From Argyresthia goedartella (Eukaryota; Arthropoda; Insecta; Lepidoptera; Argyresthiidae), in contig OX463832.1 in the NCBI GenBank assembly GCA_949825045.1, positions 20,330,552 through 20,394,551 on the forward strand: DNA of 64,000 bases, given 5' to 3'. The notes below the pieces were generated by a model. The model was given only the letters and a program-made list of their open reading frames with translations. It was not told the DNA's origin and did no database searches. The translations under genes and the position numbers were made by a program. Positions 41,791 to 53,940 of this stretch are shown here, piece by piece. Position 1 is the first letter of the stretch. Each line of letters opens with the position of its first letter.

Positions 41791-42044
41791 ATACAAGGTG
41801 ACATTTAATTAGCTGACCATATTTTGGGAAATAATAGTACCCATCCGTATTAACAACTTTCCCCAAGAAACATATGGTCGCAAATGAAAAAAAAAACGTC
41901 CCTCAGTACATTGATTACAAGTTACTATGGGAAGCAAAAAAAATAATTTCGTATACGACCATATGTTTCTTAGGGAAAGTTGTTCATCATAATGGATATT
42001 ATCATCCCACAAAATATGGTCAGCTAATTAAATGTCACTTGTAT
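41791..42044. mobile_element. TIR element with arms of about 85 bp (copy 1)
   Basis: Left arm 41791 to about 41881 (ATACAAGGTGACATTTAATT, AGCTGACCATATTTTG, then AAGAAACATATGGTCG) pairs with right arm about 41965-42044 in reverse order, imperfectly. No coding capacity, MITE-like. Present in each unit (49312-49564, 56832-57084). Length differs by one A between copy 1 and the others. Confidence 0.8.
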
Positions 42045-42365
42045 ATCGCGCAAAGGGCAAATTGCAGGTAGAAGGTCTGCAGCCGAGGCCATGGCTCACA
42101 GTTAAATCGAATATGGATAACTGTAAAAAACAAGGGGTTATTTTTAGTCCGTATAGCACACGAGCTGATGCCCGCTTATTGTGTAGGGACCCGGACATAG
42201 CAGGGAGGTCTGACTCCTGGGCACGGGTGATTCTATTTTTATCCCCTTGGCATTACATTATTGATTGGTGAATGGAACCTAATCTCAAAAGCTCATTGCA
42301 GATGGCGCTGATGTTGGAGGCTGTCTATCTGTCAAAGTTGTCAAATTATATTCACTTCCCGAAAT

Positions 42366-42397
42366 ATATGGCTAACCTCATTTGAGGTTAGCCATAT
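42366..42397. repeat. Hairpin at unit junction
   Basis: Perfect 15-bp arms (42366-42380 and 42383-42397, ATATGGCTAACCTCA) with a 2-bp loop, ending five bases before the junction with the next unit. Repeated at 49886-49917 and 57406-57437. Absent from the left flank of copy 1, so it marks the right end of the original unit. Confidence 0.9.
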
Positions 42398-42444
42398 ACT
42401 TCCTCCTACTCGCTTTATTGTATGTTTTTATTATTGTTTTGCAG

Positions 42445-42495
42445 GAGTTGCAGGACCCACCTGTGTTTGTGCACGTGAACTTGTACAAGATGTAA
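42445..42495 (+). CDS. Terminal exon, copy 2
   Basis: Identical exon with its acceptor (TTTTGCAG|GAG) and stop. It could be used as an alternative terminal exon only if a transcript crosses copy 1; otherwise it is an orphan exon. Confidence 0.4.
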   Translation, partial: ELQDPPVFVHVNLYKM

Positions 42496-42578
42496 TTAGT
42501 TAGCAGAATAGACCACAGTAATATCATGAGTAGAACACAACAACAACCTATAACAATACACAGTCGGAGTTCGGTTAG

Positions 42579-43436
42579 TCACTTGTTCATGAGACGTTGA
42601 ACCTGCTCCTCACTAGTGATAGTAATAAACGGTGAAACTTCATTCCTTCTGATATTCACTTTACCATAGGCAGTCCAACAGAATTTGTAGCCCCGAGATT
42701 TGGCGAGATCCCGAGCTAGGAAATATAGTCGCGCGGCCTTAGGTGTAAGTTGCTCAGCAATAAAGACTGGTTCGTCAGGTTTTTCAAGTATTCCTAGGTG
42801 CTTCGCACATAGCTTTGCCGTTTTGTTTTTGATGTTATATCTCTTTGTGGCGGTTAGTATATCCTTTTTCATTATGCTTGACTGTAGCTCCACTATCACA
42901 GTTTTGTTGTGTTCCTTCTTTTTCACTCGAAATATATCTCTTACGTCCGTCTTGGAAAATTGTTCAATACCAATAGTCTTAGAGAGTTCCTCTGTCATTT
43001 TTATCAGGTCGTCCTGCGTCTCATCTTTTTTGTAAGGGATGGTTCTCAATTCAATGCAGGTTTTTCTATTTTGCCTGTGTAAATCCTCAAGTTTATCCTC
43101 CAACAATGCAATGTATTCCCGATCTTTCTTTTTGTCAGCTTCCATTACATCAAGTTTCTTTTTGAGATCATCATTTTGCTCACTTAGATGCGTTAAAGAG
43201 TTTTTAAAATCAGTAATGGATTGACAGATTTCCTTAGAGATTCCTGATTCCTGGTCTTGCTTCGTAATGAAAGATTGAATCATGGCCCTTATATCTTCCT
43301 TAAATTCATCATAGTCATTATCCTCATTTCTCTTTCTTTTTAATCGGGTTGCCACATATGTAGGCGCGGTTACTTCTTGTTGGCCTATTGTAGAAATGTC
43401 TGATTCCGAGAGAGACTTATTCAGTGTAGTTTCCAT
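42579..43436 (-). CDS. LINE ORF1 protein, copy 2
   Basis: Open over the same 285 codons as copy 1, with the same amino-acid sequence by eye. Head to head with ORF2 of this unit. Confidence 0.85.
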   Translation of the reverse strand: METTLNKSLSESDISTIGQQEVTAPTYVATRLKRKRNEDNDYDEFKEDIRAMIQSFITKQDQESGISKEICQSITDFKNSLTHLSEQNDDLKKKLDVMEADKKKDREYIALLEDKLEDLHRQNRKTCIELRTIPYKKDETQDDLIKMTEELSKTIGIEQFSKTDVRDIFRVKKKEHNKTVIVELQSSIMKKDILTATKRYNIKNKTAKLCAKHLGILEKPDEPVFIAEQLTPKAARLYFLARDLAKSRGYKFCWTAYGKVNIRRNEVSPFITITSEEQVQRLMNK

Positions 43437-43587
43437 TTTAGTTTTGCCAAAAAGCGTGTGATAAAAAGATGATCGTGTCAAATGCGAGTGGAGTGTCTTA
43501 AATAAGTCAAAAAAGTCTAATAATATCCCAATATTAAATAATATTCAGACAAAGGGTAAGCCCCACTTAAATATTACCCATCAAAAC

Positions 43588-46420
43588 ATGCAGGGGCTGC
43601 CTGGCAAAGAACTTGTATTAGAATTATTTCTTAATAATTCGGACACTGATGTTATTTGTAATACAGAACATTGGCTAAAGGAAAATATGATGTCTTTTAA
43701 CATAAATAATTACAAAATTGTCAGTTGTTACAATAGAAAGACTGCTGATAGAGGTGGTTCTTTAATCTTAGTAAAAAATCATATTAAGGTCAAACAACGG
43801 AAAGATATACTTACACTTACTGTGGAAAGACAAATAGAGGTATCTTGTGTTGAGTTGGATAGCCATATTATTGTTTGTGTCTACAGACCTCCGAGAGATG
43901 AAAAAGGCCATGGCAATTTTGAAATATTCGAGAAAATTATGGAGGACGCCCTCATTAAACTTTGTAATAACAGAAAAAAGTTAATTATTTGTGGCGATCT
44001 TAATGTAGATCTGCTTGTAGATACAACACTGAAGCGACGATTAATAACTCTGTTCAAATCATTTAATTTATGTAATGTATTTCTAGAGCCGACTAGAATT
44101 ACACTTACCAGCCAAACTTGCTTAGATAACGTTTTTTGTGACTGTGCATTCACAAGTAAAAATGTAATTAACTGTTTACCATCCGATCACAGTGGTCAAA
44201 CAGTTTCATTCCAAATTACTAGTGAAAATAAGACTGATCCATCATTTTATAGGCCTATTACATCCCATAGACTAGAGATGTATATGAAAAACTTAGATAT
44301 GGGTTTGCCAGTACCGGATTTTGATGAACAGAACCCGAACAAAATCTATTCTGACTTCTTCAACATTATTCAAACAGAATTCAATACAGTTTTTAAATTA
44401 AAGAAAGTCAGTGCCAACAACGGTAAATCTAAATTTAATGACTGGGCAACATTTGGAATTCGTAAAAGTAGAGCTATCTTGTATGATCTTTATGAACAAA
44501 AAACCTATAACTTTGATATAAAATTTCATGACTATGTTTAAAAATATTCCAAAACTATTCAAGTTGGTTTGTAGAACTGCAAAAACTTTACACATAAATA
44601 GAAAAACTACAAAATTCTAATAATAGAATGAAAACGGTTTGGCAAATCATAAACCATGAAACTGGCAAAGTTATACCAAGGGATAATGATTTCTGCTTAA
44701 AGATAGGTGATGATGTTGTTAAATCCAACTGAGGTAGCTCGAGCTTTTGAAACATTCTTCACCAATGCACCCTTACTCACAACAGAGCGTCTAAATTCAT
44801 CTCCATATGAAGCAGAGGTTTTGTTAAAAAACAGCACTAGCATCAGTAACGTAGATTTTAAATTTTATCATGTATGTCCCCAGGATATTGTCAAAACGTA
44901 TAGATTACTTAACTTAAAAATACTGAAGACCTGTGGGGTATGTCAGTCAAAGTCATTGGTTCAATAATACTTGTTATAGCCCCACACCTAGCTTATATAT
45001 TTAATAAATTTGTTGATGATGGAGCTTTCCCAGACCTCATGAAACACAGTAAACTTATACCTCTGTTCAAGTCGGGAGACAATGGTGATCCGTCAAATTT
45101 CAGACTAATATCGGTTCTTCCAGCACTAAGTATTTTTTTTTTAAAGATTATACTCAATCAAATGCTCTCACACTTCAACCGTACAAAACAACTCCACGCC
45201 AAGCAATACGGTTTCACTAGGGGTAAATCGACTACGGATGCAGGTATTACCCTTATATCTCATATTTATTCTGCATGGGAAGCCGCACAGGATGCTATCG
45301 GTGTTTTTTGCGATCTGTCGAAGGCATTTGATTGTGTTGATCATGACACGTTACTAATGAAATGAAATAATTACGGAGTTAGAAATAAAGCGTTGGATCT
45401 ACTAAGATCATACCTAAGCAATAGAATTCAAAAGGCAGAAGTCAACGGCGTTAAATCTGATGGATCGGGGGTAAAAATTGGCGTTCCACAAGGTTCCATA
45501 TTAGGCCCTTTCTTATTCCTGGTATATATTAACGATCTGCCTTTTATGGTGGAGAAATTGACTAACATAGTGTTGTTTGCTGATGATACTTCACTGGTCT
45601 TCAAAATTGAAAGACAAAAAGAAGATTTTGATGATGTCGATAGAGTATTATCTTTAACCTTGAATTGGTTCACAGTTAACAATTTATTGTTAAATGCTGG
45701 TAAAACCAAATGTATCAAATTCTCACTTCCAAATGTCAGGCAAGTTGGGACCAGTTTAGTGTTGGACAGCGATACGTTAGAATTAGTAAATGACAAGAAG
45801 TTTGTTGGAATAACCATTGATAACAAATTGCAGTGGGGACCCCACATAGAAAAATTGGCTGGTAAATTAAGTTCTGCGGCTTACGCTGTTAGGAACATCA
45901 GACAAAACACGGATGTGGCTACATCTAGGCTAGTATATTTTAGTTACTTTCATAGTGTCATGTCCTATGGTATATTGTTGTGGGGGAAAGCAGCGGATAT
46001 TCAAACTATTTTTATTTTACAGAAAAGAGCTATTCGAGCAATTTATAATTTAAAACACACAGACTCCTTAAGACAGCTTTTTAAAGAAATTGACATACTA
46101 ACTGTAGCTAGTCAATTTATTTTCGAAAATATAATTACATACGCAAGAACCTCACAAAATTTCCCAAACTTAGCGATAGCTGTAACGTTAACCTAAGAAA
46201 TAATCACAGACTACTTGCGCCCCGGTTTAGACTCGCGAAGGTTAGCAATTCTTTCAATGTTAAAGCGACTTTGTCGAAAAAGGGATATTACAATGTTCAA
46301 CATTACTTAAATGATGGGTCTTTAATCTGGCTCAACATAGACCTTGCTGTTAATAATTTTTTAATTATTTATTCCTGCTTATTAATTATGATAATGACAA
46401 AATATTATATTTTGTATTAG
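43588..46420 (+). pseudogene. LINE ORF2, copy 2, RT broken
   Basis: Same endonuclease and the same set of frameshifts and stops as copy 1 (shifted by 7521 bp), with E to G near 44454 and the two further substitutions noted for copy 1. Shared lesions show duplication after inactivation. Confidence 0.88.
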
Positions 46421-49311
46421 TTAAGCATAAGCAATTTTTAAAGAGATCTAAAAATAAATCTGTGGGAGTTTCTACGCCCTTCTTCTCCCACAGTGGTCCA
46501 ATGTAGAGAAGTGGCAAAAAATGACGATTGCTAAGTATATGTAAATATCTACAGTAATAAAGACATTTGGCATTTGGAATTGGTATATAACAAGATACTC
46601 TGTGCTCAATACTGACGACGGCGGAGGCGCGCCCCGAGCCCTTACGTCAAATTCAATAATATGGAACACGAAAACAAATTCGAATCCGGCGTGCCGTGCG
46701 TGCCGAATGTCAATTTTTTATGAGGGTTTACGGCTCTGTGAACCTTTTAAGCCTGCGAACAAAGAGTAATATAAGTATAATGTCACCTTCTCTTCACCTG
46801 TTACTCTCGTTCCCCCTATATCGTACCCAAAATCCCCCCAAAATTCAAGGTTTCGAGAGAAAACCCCCAAAAAAAGTAAAATATTAGTTTATTAGTTACA
46901 TACAATTTCAGCAATGGCTTCTATAACTGGATCAGCATTTTCACCAGCTTCGCTCCATACTTTTTTCGGAGCATAATATGTTTAGCATCATCAGACTTGG
47001 TTTAAAAATTTAGACATCCTTCTGTAAATTGGTATCTTATCCCCGAATAGATTCCGCAGTTTTAATAGCATTTGATAATAGCTACCTGAGAAAAGGTTCT
47101 TTACACAACTGCATTAGAAAATGGCAACGACAAAAGTCCTAATGCCAATTTGCTAATACGTAGGTACATATCTTCTATCACCAACTGCATTTGTGAAATT
47201 ATAAACTTCAACCCAGAACTCTTCAGTGTGCTGCGTGGATTTCCAAGTCGTACGATGCAAAGCATTCCATTCTTGGATCACTGTGTCGACATACATCACT
47301 GCAGATATTCTTAAAAGAAGATTTGTTATATCAGGTTTTAACTGAGATGTTACCATACCGTTGTTACCATGACCGCTTTTTCCAGTTGCGCTGGAGGTAT
47401 TAAAATGGATAAATAGGTCAATAATAAATTATAGATTTATTTTAACAACTTTAATGGGTCTGCATCAGTTGCTTGAAACACTTTATTTGCCACAGTTAAA
47501 TAGGTTTGAAATAAGTCCCAAGAAAAGTCATGTAACCAATTTTTCTTACTTTTGAGAATTGTGCTCTATTGGTCCGCAGTGTATTTATTTATTATTAATG
47601 TTAATTTGAACAGCATAACGAAAACTGTTCCAAATCGCTGCACAAATTGCATAAAGACATATCAATTATTTTTATATAAATACATATGTACAAAGTATCA
47701 CTCGTATAACAATAACACTATACGATGGATAATTTGAACAATATTAATAAAAATAATAATTTTAATAATTTATCATTAACAAATCAAGACAAAACATCAC
47801 ATTAATATTCTGAAACCAGACGAGAGCCCTAAAGTAAGGGTCTTTAAGGGGTTGAGGGATGTTTTTTAAAGCCTGAAACACGTATTTTCTAATTTGTGAT
47901 ATACTATAATAAGAAGTCTGTGAACTTGTATAATTTTCAGATCTCTAGCATGAAATTATGTTTGTATGGGAAAACGTATACAAACTTATATCCCCTAATT
48001 TAATAGGTGGGAGGTGATTTACTTAGTCCTGAAATAGGTATTTCATTATTTATAACAAGGAGTCCCTATATACATTTTCAGACCTCTCGCATCAAAATTT
48101 GCGGATTATATTCCGGCACTGTGCCTCAATCGACTCTAATAAAACTATGGTTTGCTAGAATAAATAGCTTTTTAGAGATAATCTCGCCTTTGTACAACAT
48201 TTGTCAAGTGAACTAAAGAAATAACGAAATTAATAAAACCAGTTTTATAACAAATTCAAAGACTTTATTCCTAAAATCACAAATGGTATAAAAATAGGAG
48301 AGATATTCTAAAGATTTACTTAAACATCAACAATCATCAAAATGTGTGGACACAAACACAACACAGTACGTTATGTTAATCATCAGGGAATTTTTATCCG
48401 AATCCCATCCAAATTGATAAATTAATAATTCACTGAGTTAAAACTTTTAAAAATAACTTCAAGCCCTGTGTCTTCCACCCCGGTTGGGATGCGAATGTCG
48501 AATTATACACGAAAATGAGGCGGGGGACAGGAATGCACGGCCCAGTAATGCCCGGCCCCGGAATGCCCGACCCCAAATCGTGGGATTTGGGACGCCAATT
48601 CCGGGGCCGGACATTCCTGGGCCGGACAATACTGGGCCGGGCATTACAGGGACTCAATGAGGCTACAAAATCGTGTCTTTTAATAGTAGTATAATATGAG
48701 TGGACTAGGCGATTAAGTCCACATATATAAAACGACATAAACTAATATACGGTGCTATAGCCAGAGTTCATCATGATCGAAAATATCACTGGAAATTCAC
48801 AGGAATACGCAATTTGATTACATGGATGATATCATAATTCCAGTATTTTTTATTATTTAGAAACCAAACTACTAGACCGAATTCTAATATTCAAAAAATG
48901 GGAACGAACTGAAGGTCTTTTGAATAGGTACATAAAATATTTTTTTCACATCGGACCATAAACAATAAGTTGATACGATTTTCGAGGTAACGAACATTAA
49001 AAAAATACAACTGAATGAATTTAGAACCGCCTTCTTTTTTGAAGAAGGTTAAAGGTATCTGCAATGAGCGTATGAGATAAGGTGCCATTGACCAATCAGT
49101 AGCATCATCTCGTAATTGTGAAATCTAGGAATTTTAATCGGGTTTGAAACCATTACTAATCACAACATCGAATAAAAACAGCAAAGACGCCATAAAAGAC
49201 TGCTCGTGTGAAATAGTCCCCCTTACATGCCGCCATCTTGCCCTCTGACTATGATCTGATGTCCGCTCGTAAAATCGGGTAAGCAGGCAAACTCCTCCCA
49301 TATTATATCAT

Positions 49312-49564
49312 ATACAAGGTGACATTTAATTAGCTGACCATATTTTGGGAAATAATAGTACCCATCCGTATTAACAACTTTCCCCAAGAAACATATGGTC
49401 GCAAATGAAAAAAAAACGTCCCTCAGTACATTGATTACAAGTTACTATGGGAAGCAAAAAAAATAATTTCGTATACGACCATATGTTTCTTAGGGAAAGT
49501 TGTTCATCATAATGGATATTATCATCCCACAAAATATGGTCAGCTAATTAAATGTCACTTGTAT
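49312..49564. mobile_element. TIR element, copy 2
   Basis: As at 41791, one A shorter in the internal A run. Confidence 0.8.
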
Positions 49565-49964
49565 ATCGCGCAAAGGGCAAATTGCAGGTAGAAGGTCTGC
49601 AGCCGAGGCCATGGCTCACAGTTAAATCGAATATGGATAACTGTAAAAAACAAGGGGTTATTTTTAGTCCGTATAGCACACGAGCTGATGCCCGCTTATT
49701 GTGTAGGGACCCGGACATAGCAGGGAGGTCTGACTCCTGGGCACGGGTGATTCTATTTTTATCCCCTTGGCATTACATTATTGATTGGTGAATGGAACCT
49801 AATCTCAAAAGCTCATTGCAGATGGCGCTGATGTTGGAGGCTGTCTATCTGTCAAAGTTGTCAAATTATATTCACTTCCCGAAATATATGGCTAACCTCA
49901 TTTGAGGTTAGCCATATACTTCCTCCTACTCGCTTTATTGTATGTTTTTATTATTGTTTTGCAG

Positions 49965-50015
49965 GAGTTGCAGGACCCACCTGTGTTTGTGCACGTGAAC
50001 TTGTACAAGATGTAA
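49965..50015 (+). CDS. Terminal exon, copy 3
   Basis: Identical exon and acceptor to copy 1; the same reservations as for copy 2 apply. Confidence 0.4.
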   Translation, partial: ELQDPPVFVHVNLYKM

Positions 50016-50098
50016 TTAGTTAGCAGAATAGACCACAGTAATATCATGAGTAGAACACAACAACAACCTATAACAATACACAGTCGGAGTTCGGTTAG

Positions 50099-50956
50099 TC
50101 ACTTGTTCATGAGACGTTGAACCTGCTCCTCACTAGTGATAGTAATAAACGGTGAAACTTCATTCCTTCTGATATTCACTTTACCATAGGCAGTCCAACA
50201 GAATTTGTAGCCCCGAGATTTGGCGAGATCCCGAGCTAGGAAATATAGTCGCGCGGCCTTAGGTGTAAGTTGCTCAGCAATAAAGACTGGTTCGTCAGGT
50301 TTTTCAAGTATTCCTAGGTGCTTCGCACATAGCTTTGCCGTTTTGTTTTTGATGTTATATCTCTTTGTGGCGGTTAGTATATCCTTTTTCATTATGCTTG
50401 ACTGTAGCTCCACTATCACAGTTTTGGTGTGTTCCTTCTTTTTCACTCGAAATATATCTCTTACGTCCATCTTGGAAAATTGTTCAATACCAATAGTCTT
50501 AGAGAGTTCCTCTGTCATTTTTATCAGGTCGTCCTGCGTCTCATCTTTTTTGTAAGGGATGGTTCTCAATTCAATGCAGGTTTTTCTATTTTGCCTGTGT
50601 AAATCCTCAAGTTTATCCTCCAACAATGCAATGTATTCCCGATCTTTCTTTTTGTCAGCTTCCATTACATCAAGTTTCTTTTTGAGATCATCATTTTGCT
50701 CACTTAGATGCGTTAAAGAGTTTTTAAAATCAGTAATGGATTGACAGATTTCCTTAGAGATTCCTGATTCCTGGTCTTGCTTCGTAATGAAAGATTGAAT
50801 CATGGCCCTTATATCTTCCTTAAATTCATCATAGTCATTATCCTCATTTCTCTTTCTTTTTAATCGGGTTGCCACATATGTAGGCGCGGTTACTTCTTGT
50901 TGGCCTATTGTAGAAATGTCTGATTCCGAGAGAGACTTATTCAGTGTAGTTTCCAT
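50099..50956 (-). CDS. LINE ORF1 protein, copy 3
   Basis: Open; differs from copies 1 and 2 by T to M (FSKMDVRD) and N to T (KKEHTKTV), both outside obvious core positions. Confidence 0.85.
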   Translation of the reverse strand: METTLNKSLSESDISTIGQQEVTAPTYVATRLKRKRNEDNDYDEFKEDIRAMIQSFITKQDQESGISKEICQSITDFKNSLTHLSEQNDDLKKKLDVMEADKKKDREYIALLEDKLEDLHRQNRKTCIELRTIPYKKDETQDDLIKMTEELSKTIGIEQFSKMDVRDIFRVKKKEHTKTVIVELQSSIMKKDILTATKRYNIKNKTAKLCAKHLGILEKPDEPVFIAEQLTPKAARLYFLARDLAKSRGYKFCWTAYGKVNIRRNEVSPFITITSEEQVQRLMNK

Positions 50957-51107
50957 TTTAGTTTTGCCAAAAAGCGTGTGATAAAAAGATGATCGTGTCA
51001 AATGCGAGTGGAGTGTCTTAAATAAGTCAAAAAAGTCTAATAATATCCCAATATTAAATAATATTCAGACAAAGGGTAAGCCCCACTTAAATATTACCCA
51101 TCAAAAC

Positions 51108-53940
51108 ATGCAGGGGCTGCCTGGCAAAGAACTTGTATTAGAATTATTTCTTAATAATTCGGACACTGATGTTATTTGTAATACAGAACATTGGCTAAAG
51201 GAAAATATGATGTCTTTTAACATAAATAATTACAAAATTGTCAGTTGTTACAATAGAAAGACTGCTGATAGAGGTGGTTCTTTAATCTTAGTAAAAAATC
51301 ATATTAAGGTCAAACAACGGAAAGATATACTTACACTTACTGTGGAAAGACAAATAGAGGTATCTTGTGTTGAGTTGGATAGCCATATTATTGTTTGTGT
51401 CTACAGACCTCCGAGAGATGAAAAAGGCCATGGCAATTTTGAAATATTCGAGAAAATTATGGAGGACGCCCTCATTAAACTTTGTAATAACAGAAAAAAG
51501 TTAATTATTTGTGGCGATCTTAATGTAGATCTGCTTGTAGATACAACACTGAAGCGACGATTAATAACTCTGTTCAAATCATTTAATTTATGTAATGTAT
51601 TTCTAGAGCCGACTAGAATTACACTTACCAGCCAAACTTGCTTAGATAACGTTTTTTGTGACTGTGCATTCACAAGTAAAAATGTAATTAACTGTTTACC
51701 ATCCGATCACAGTGGTCAAACAGTTTCATTCCAAATTACTAGTGAAAATAAGACTGATCCATCATTTTATAGGCCTATTACATCCCATAGACTAGAGATG
51801 TATATGAAAAACTTAGATATGGGTTTGCCAGTACCGGATTTTGATGAACAGAACCCGAACAAAATCTATTCTGACTTCTTCAACATTATTCAAACAGAAT
51901 TCAATACAGTTTTTAAATTAAAGAAAGTCAGTGCCAACAACGGTAAATCTAAATTTAATGACTGGGCAACATTTGGAATTCGTAAAAGTAGAGCTATCTT
52001 GTATGATCTTTATGAACAAAAAACCTATAACTTTGATATAAAATTTCATGACTATGTTTAAAAATATTCCAAAACTATTCAAGTTGGTTTGTAGAACTGC
52101 AAAAACTTTACACATAAATAGAAAAACTACAAAATTCTAATAATAGAATGAAAACGGTTTGGCAAATCATAAACCATGAAACTGGCAAAGTTATACCAAG
52201 GGATAATGATTTCTGCTTAAAGATAGGTGATGATGTTGTTAAATCCAACTGAGGTAGCTCGAGCTTTTGAAACATTCTTCACCAATGCACCCTTACTCAC
52301 AACAGAGCGTCTAAATTCATCTCCATATGAAGCAGAGGTTTTGTTAAAAAACAGCACTAGCATCAGTAACGTAGATTTTTAATTTTATCATGTATGTCCC
52401 CAGGATATTGTCAAAACGTATAGATTACTTAACTTAAAAATACTGAAGACCTGTGGGGTATGTCAGTCAAAGTCATTGGTTCAATAATACTTGTTATAGC
52501 CCCACACCTAGCTTATATATTTAATAAATTTGTTGATGATGGAGCTTTCCCAGACCTCATGAAACACAGTAAACTTATACCTCTGTTCAAGTCGGGAGAC
52601 AATGGTGATCCGTCAAATTTCAGACTAATATCGGTTCTTCCAGCACTAAGTATTTTTTTTTTAAAGATTATACTCAATCAAATGCTCTCACACTTCAACC
52701 GTACAAAACAACTCCACGCCAAGCAATACGGTTTCACTAGGGGTAAATCGACTACGGATGCAGGTATTACCCTTATATCTCATATTTATTCTGCATGGGA
52801 AGCCGCACAGGATGCTATCGGTGTTTTTTGCGATCTGTCGAAGGCATTTGATTGTGTTGATCATGACACGTTACTAATGAAATGAAATAATTACGGAGTT
52901 AGAAATAAAGCGTTGGATCTACTAAGATCATACCTAAGCAATAGAATTCAAAAGGCAGAAGTCAACGGCGTTAAATCTGATGGATCGGGGGTAAAAATTG
53001 GCGTTCCACAAGGTTCCATATTAGGCCCTTTCTTATTCCTGGTATATATTAACGATCTGCCTTTTATGGTGGAGAAATTGACTAACATAGTGTTGTTTGC
53101 TGATGATACTTCACTGGTCTTCAAAATTGAAAGACAAAAAGAAGATTTTGATGATGTCGATAGAGTATTATCTTTAACCTTGAATTGGTTCACAGTTAAC
53201 AATTTATTGTTAAATGCTGGTAAAACCAAATGTATCAAATTCTCACTTCCAAATGTCAGGCAAGTTGGGACCAGTTTAGTGTTGGACAGCGATACGTTAG
53301 AATTAGTAAATGACAAGAAGTTTGTTGGAATAACCATTGATAACAAATTGCAGTGGGGACCCCACATAGAAAAATTGGCTGGTAAATTAAGTTCTGCGGC
53401 TTACGCTGTTAGGAACATCAGACAAAACACGGATGTGGCTACATCTAGGCTAGTATATTTTAGTTACTTTCATAGTGTCATGTCCTATGGTATATTGTTG
53501 TGGGGGAAAGCAGCGGATATTCAAACTATTTTTATTTTACAGAAAAGAGCTATTCGAGCAATTTATAATTTAAAACACACAGACTCCTTAAGACAGCTTT
53601 TTAAAGAAATTGACATACTAACTGTAGCTAGTCAATTTATTTTCGAAAATATAATTACATACGCAAGAACCTCACAAAATTTCCCAAACTTAGCGATAGC
53701 TGTAACGTTAACCTAAGAAATAATCACAGACTACTTGCGCCCCGGTTTAGACTCGCGAAGGTTAGCAATTCTTTCAATGTTAAAGCGACTTTGTCGAAAA
53801 AGGGATATTACAATGTTCAACATTACTTAAATGATGGGTCTTTAATCTGGCTCAACATAGACCTTGCTGTTAATAATTTTTTAATTATTTATTCCTGCTT
53901 ATTAATTATGATAATGACAAAATATTATATTTTGTATTAG
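51108..53940 (+). pseudogene. LINE ORF2, copy 3, RT broken
   Basis: Carries all lesions of copy 2 plus one more nonsense change near 52378 (GATTTTTAA). The endonuclease frame stays open. Confidence 0.88.

Larger units (their letters stand above)
34882..42402 (+). repeat. Macrosatellite unit, copy 1 (7521 bp)
   Basis: First unit of a direct tandem array. Similarity with the next copies begins at CTCCTACTCGCTTTATTG (34882; 42403, 49923, 57443) and the left flank (host exon region) is unique. In order the unit holds a 3' splice site and terminal exon, an inverted LINE ORF1, LINE ORF2 in plus orientation ending near 39058, 1.9 kb of AT-rich non-coding DNA, a GC-rich palindromic patch (about 40998-41130), a TIR element (41791-42044), a 0.3-kb stretch with an uncalled 79-codon frame, and a terminal hairpin (42366-42397). 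Copy 1 is the most diverged of the four, with substitutions in ORF2 and an extra A in the run near 41881. Confidence 0.97.
42403..49922 (+). repeat. Macrosatellite unit, copy 2 (7520 bp)
   Basis: Same content and order as copy 1. It shares the later copies' G in the endonuclease C-terminus and the F and I codons in ORF2, but keeps copy 1's T and N codons in ORF1. It is therefore intermediate between copy 1 and copies 3 and 4. Confidence 0.97.

Noticed and set aside
42032..42271. 79-codon plus-strand frame repeated in each macrosatellite unit
   Set aside because: Starts inside the MITE arm and continues into unrecognised DNA; repeated only because the unit is repeated.
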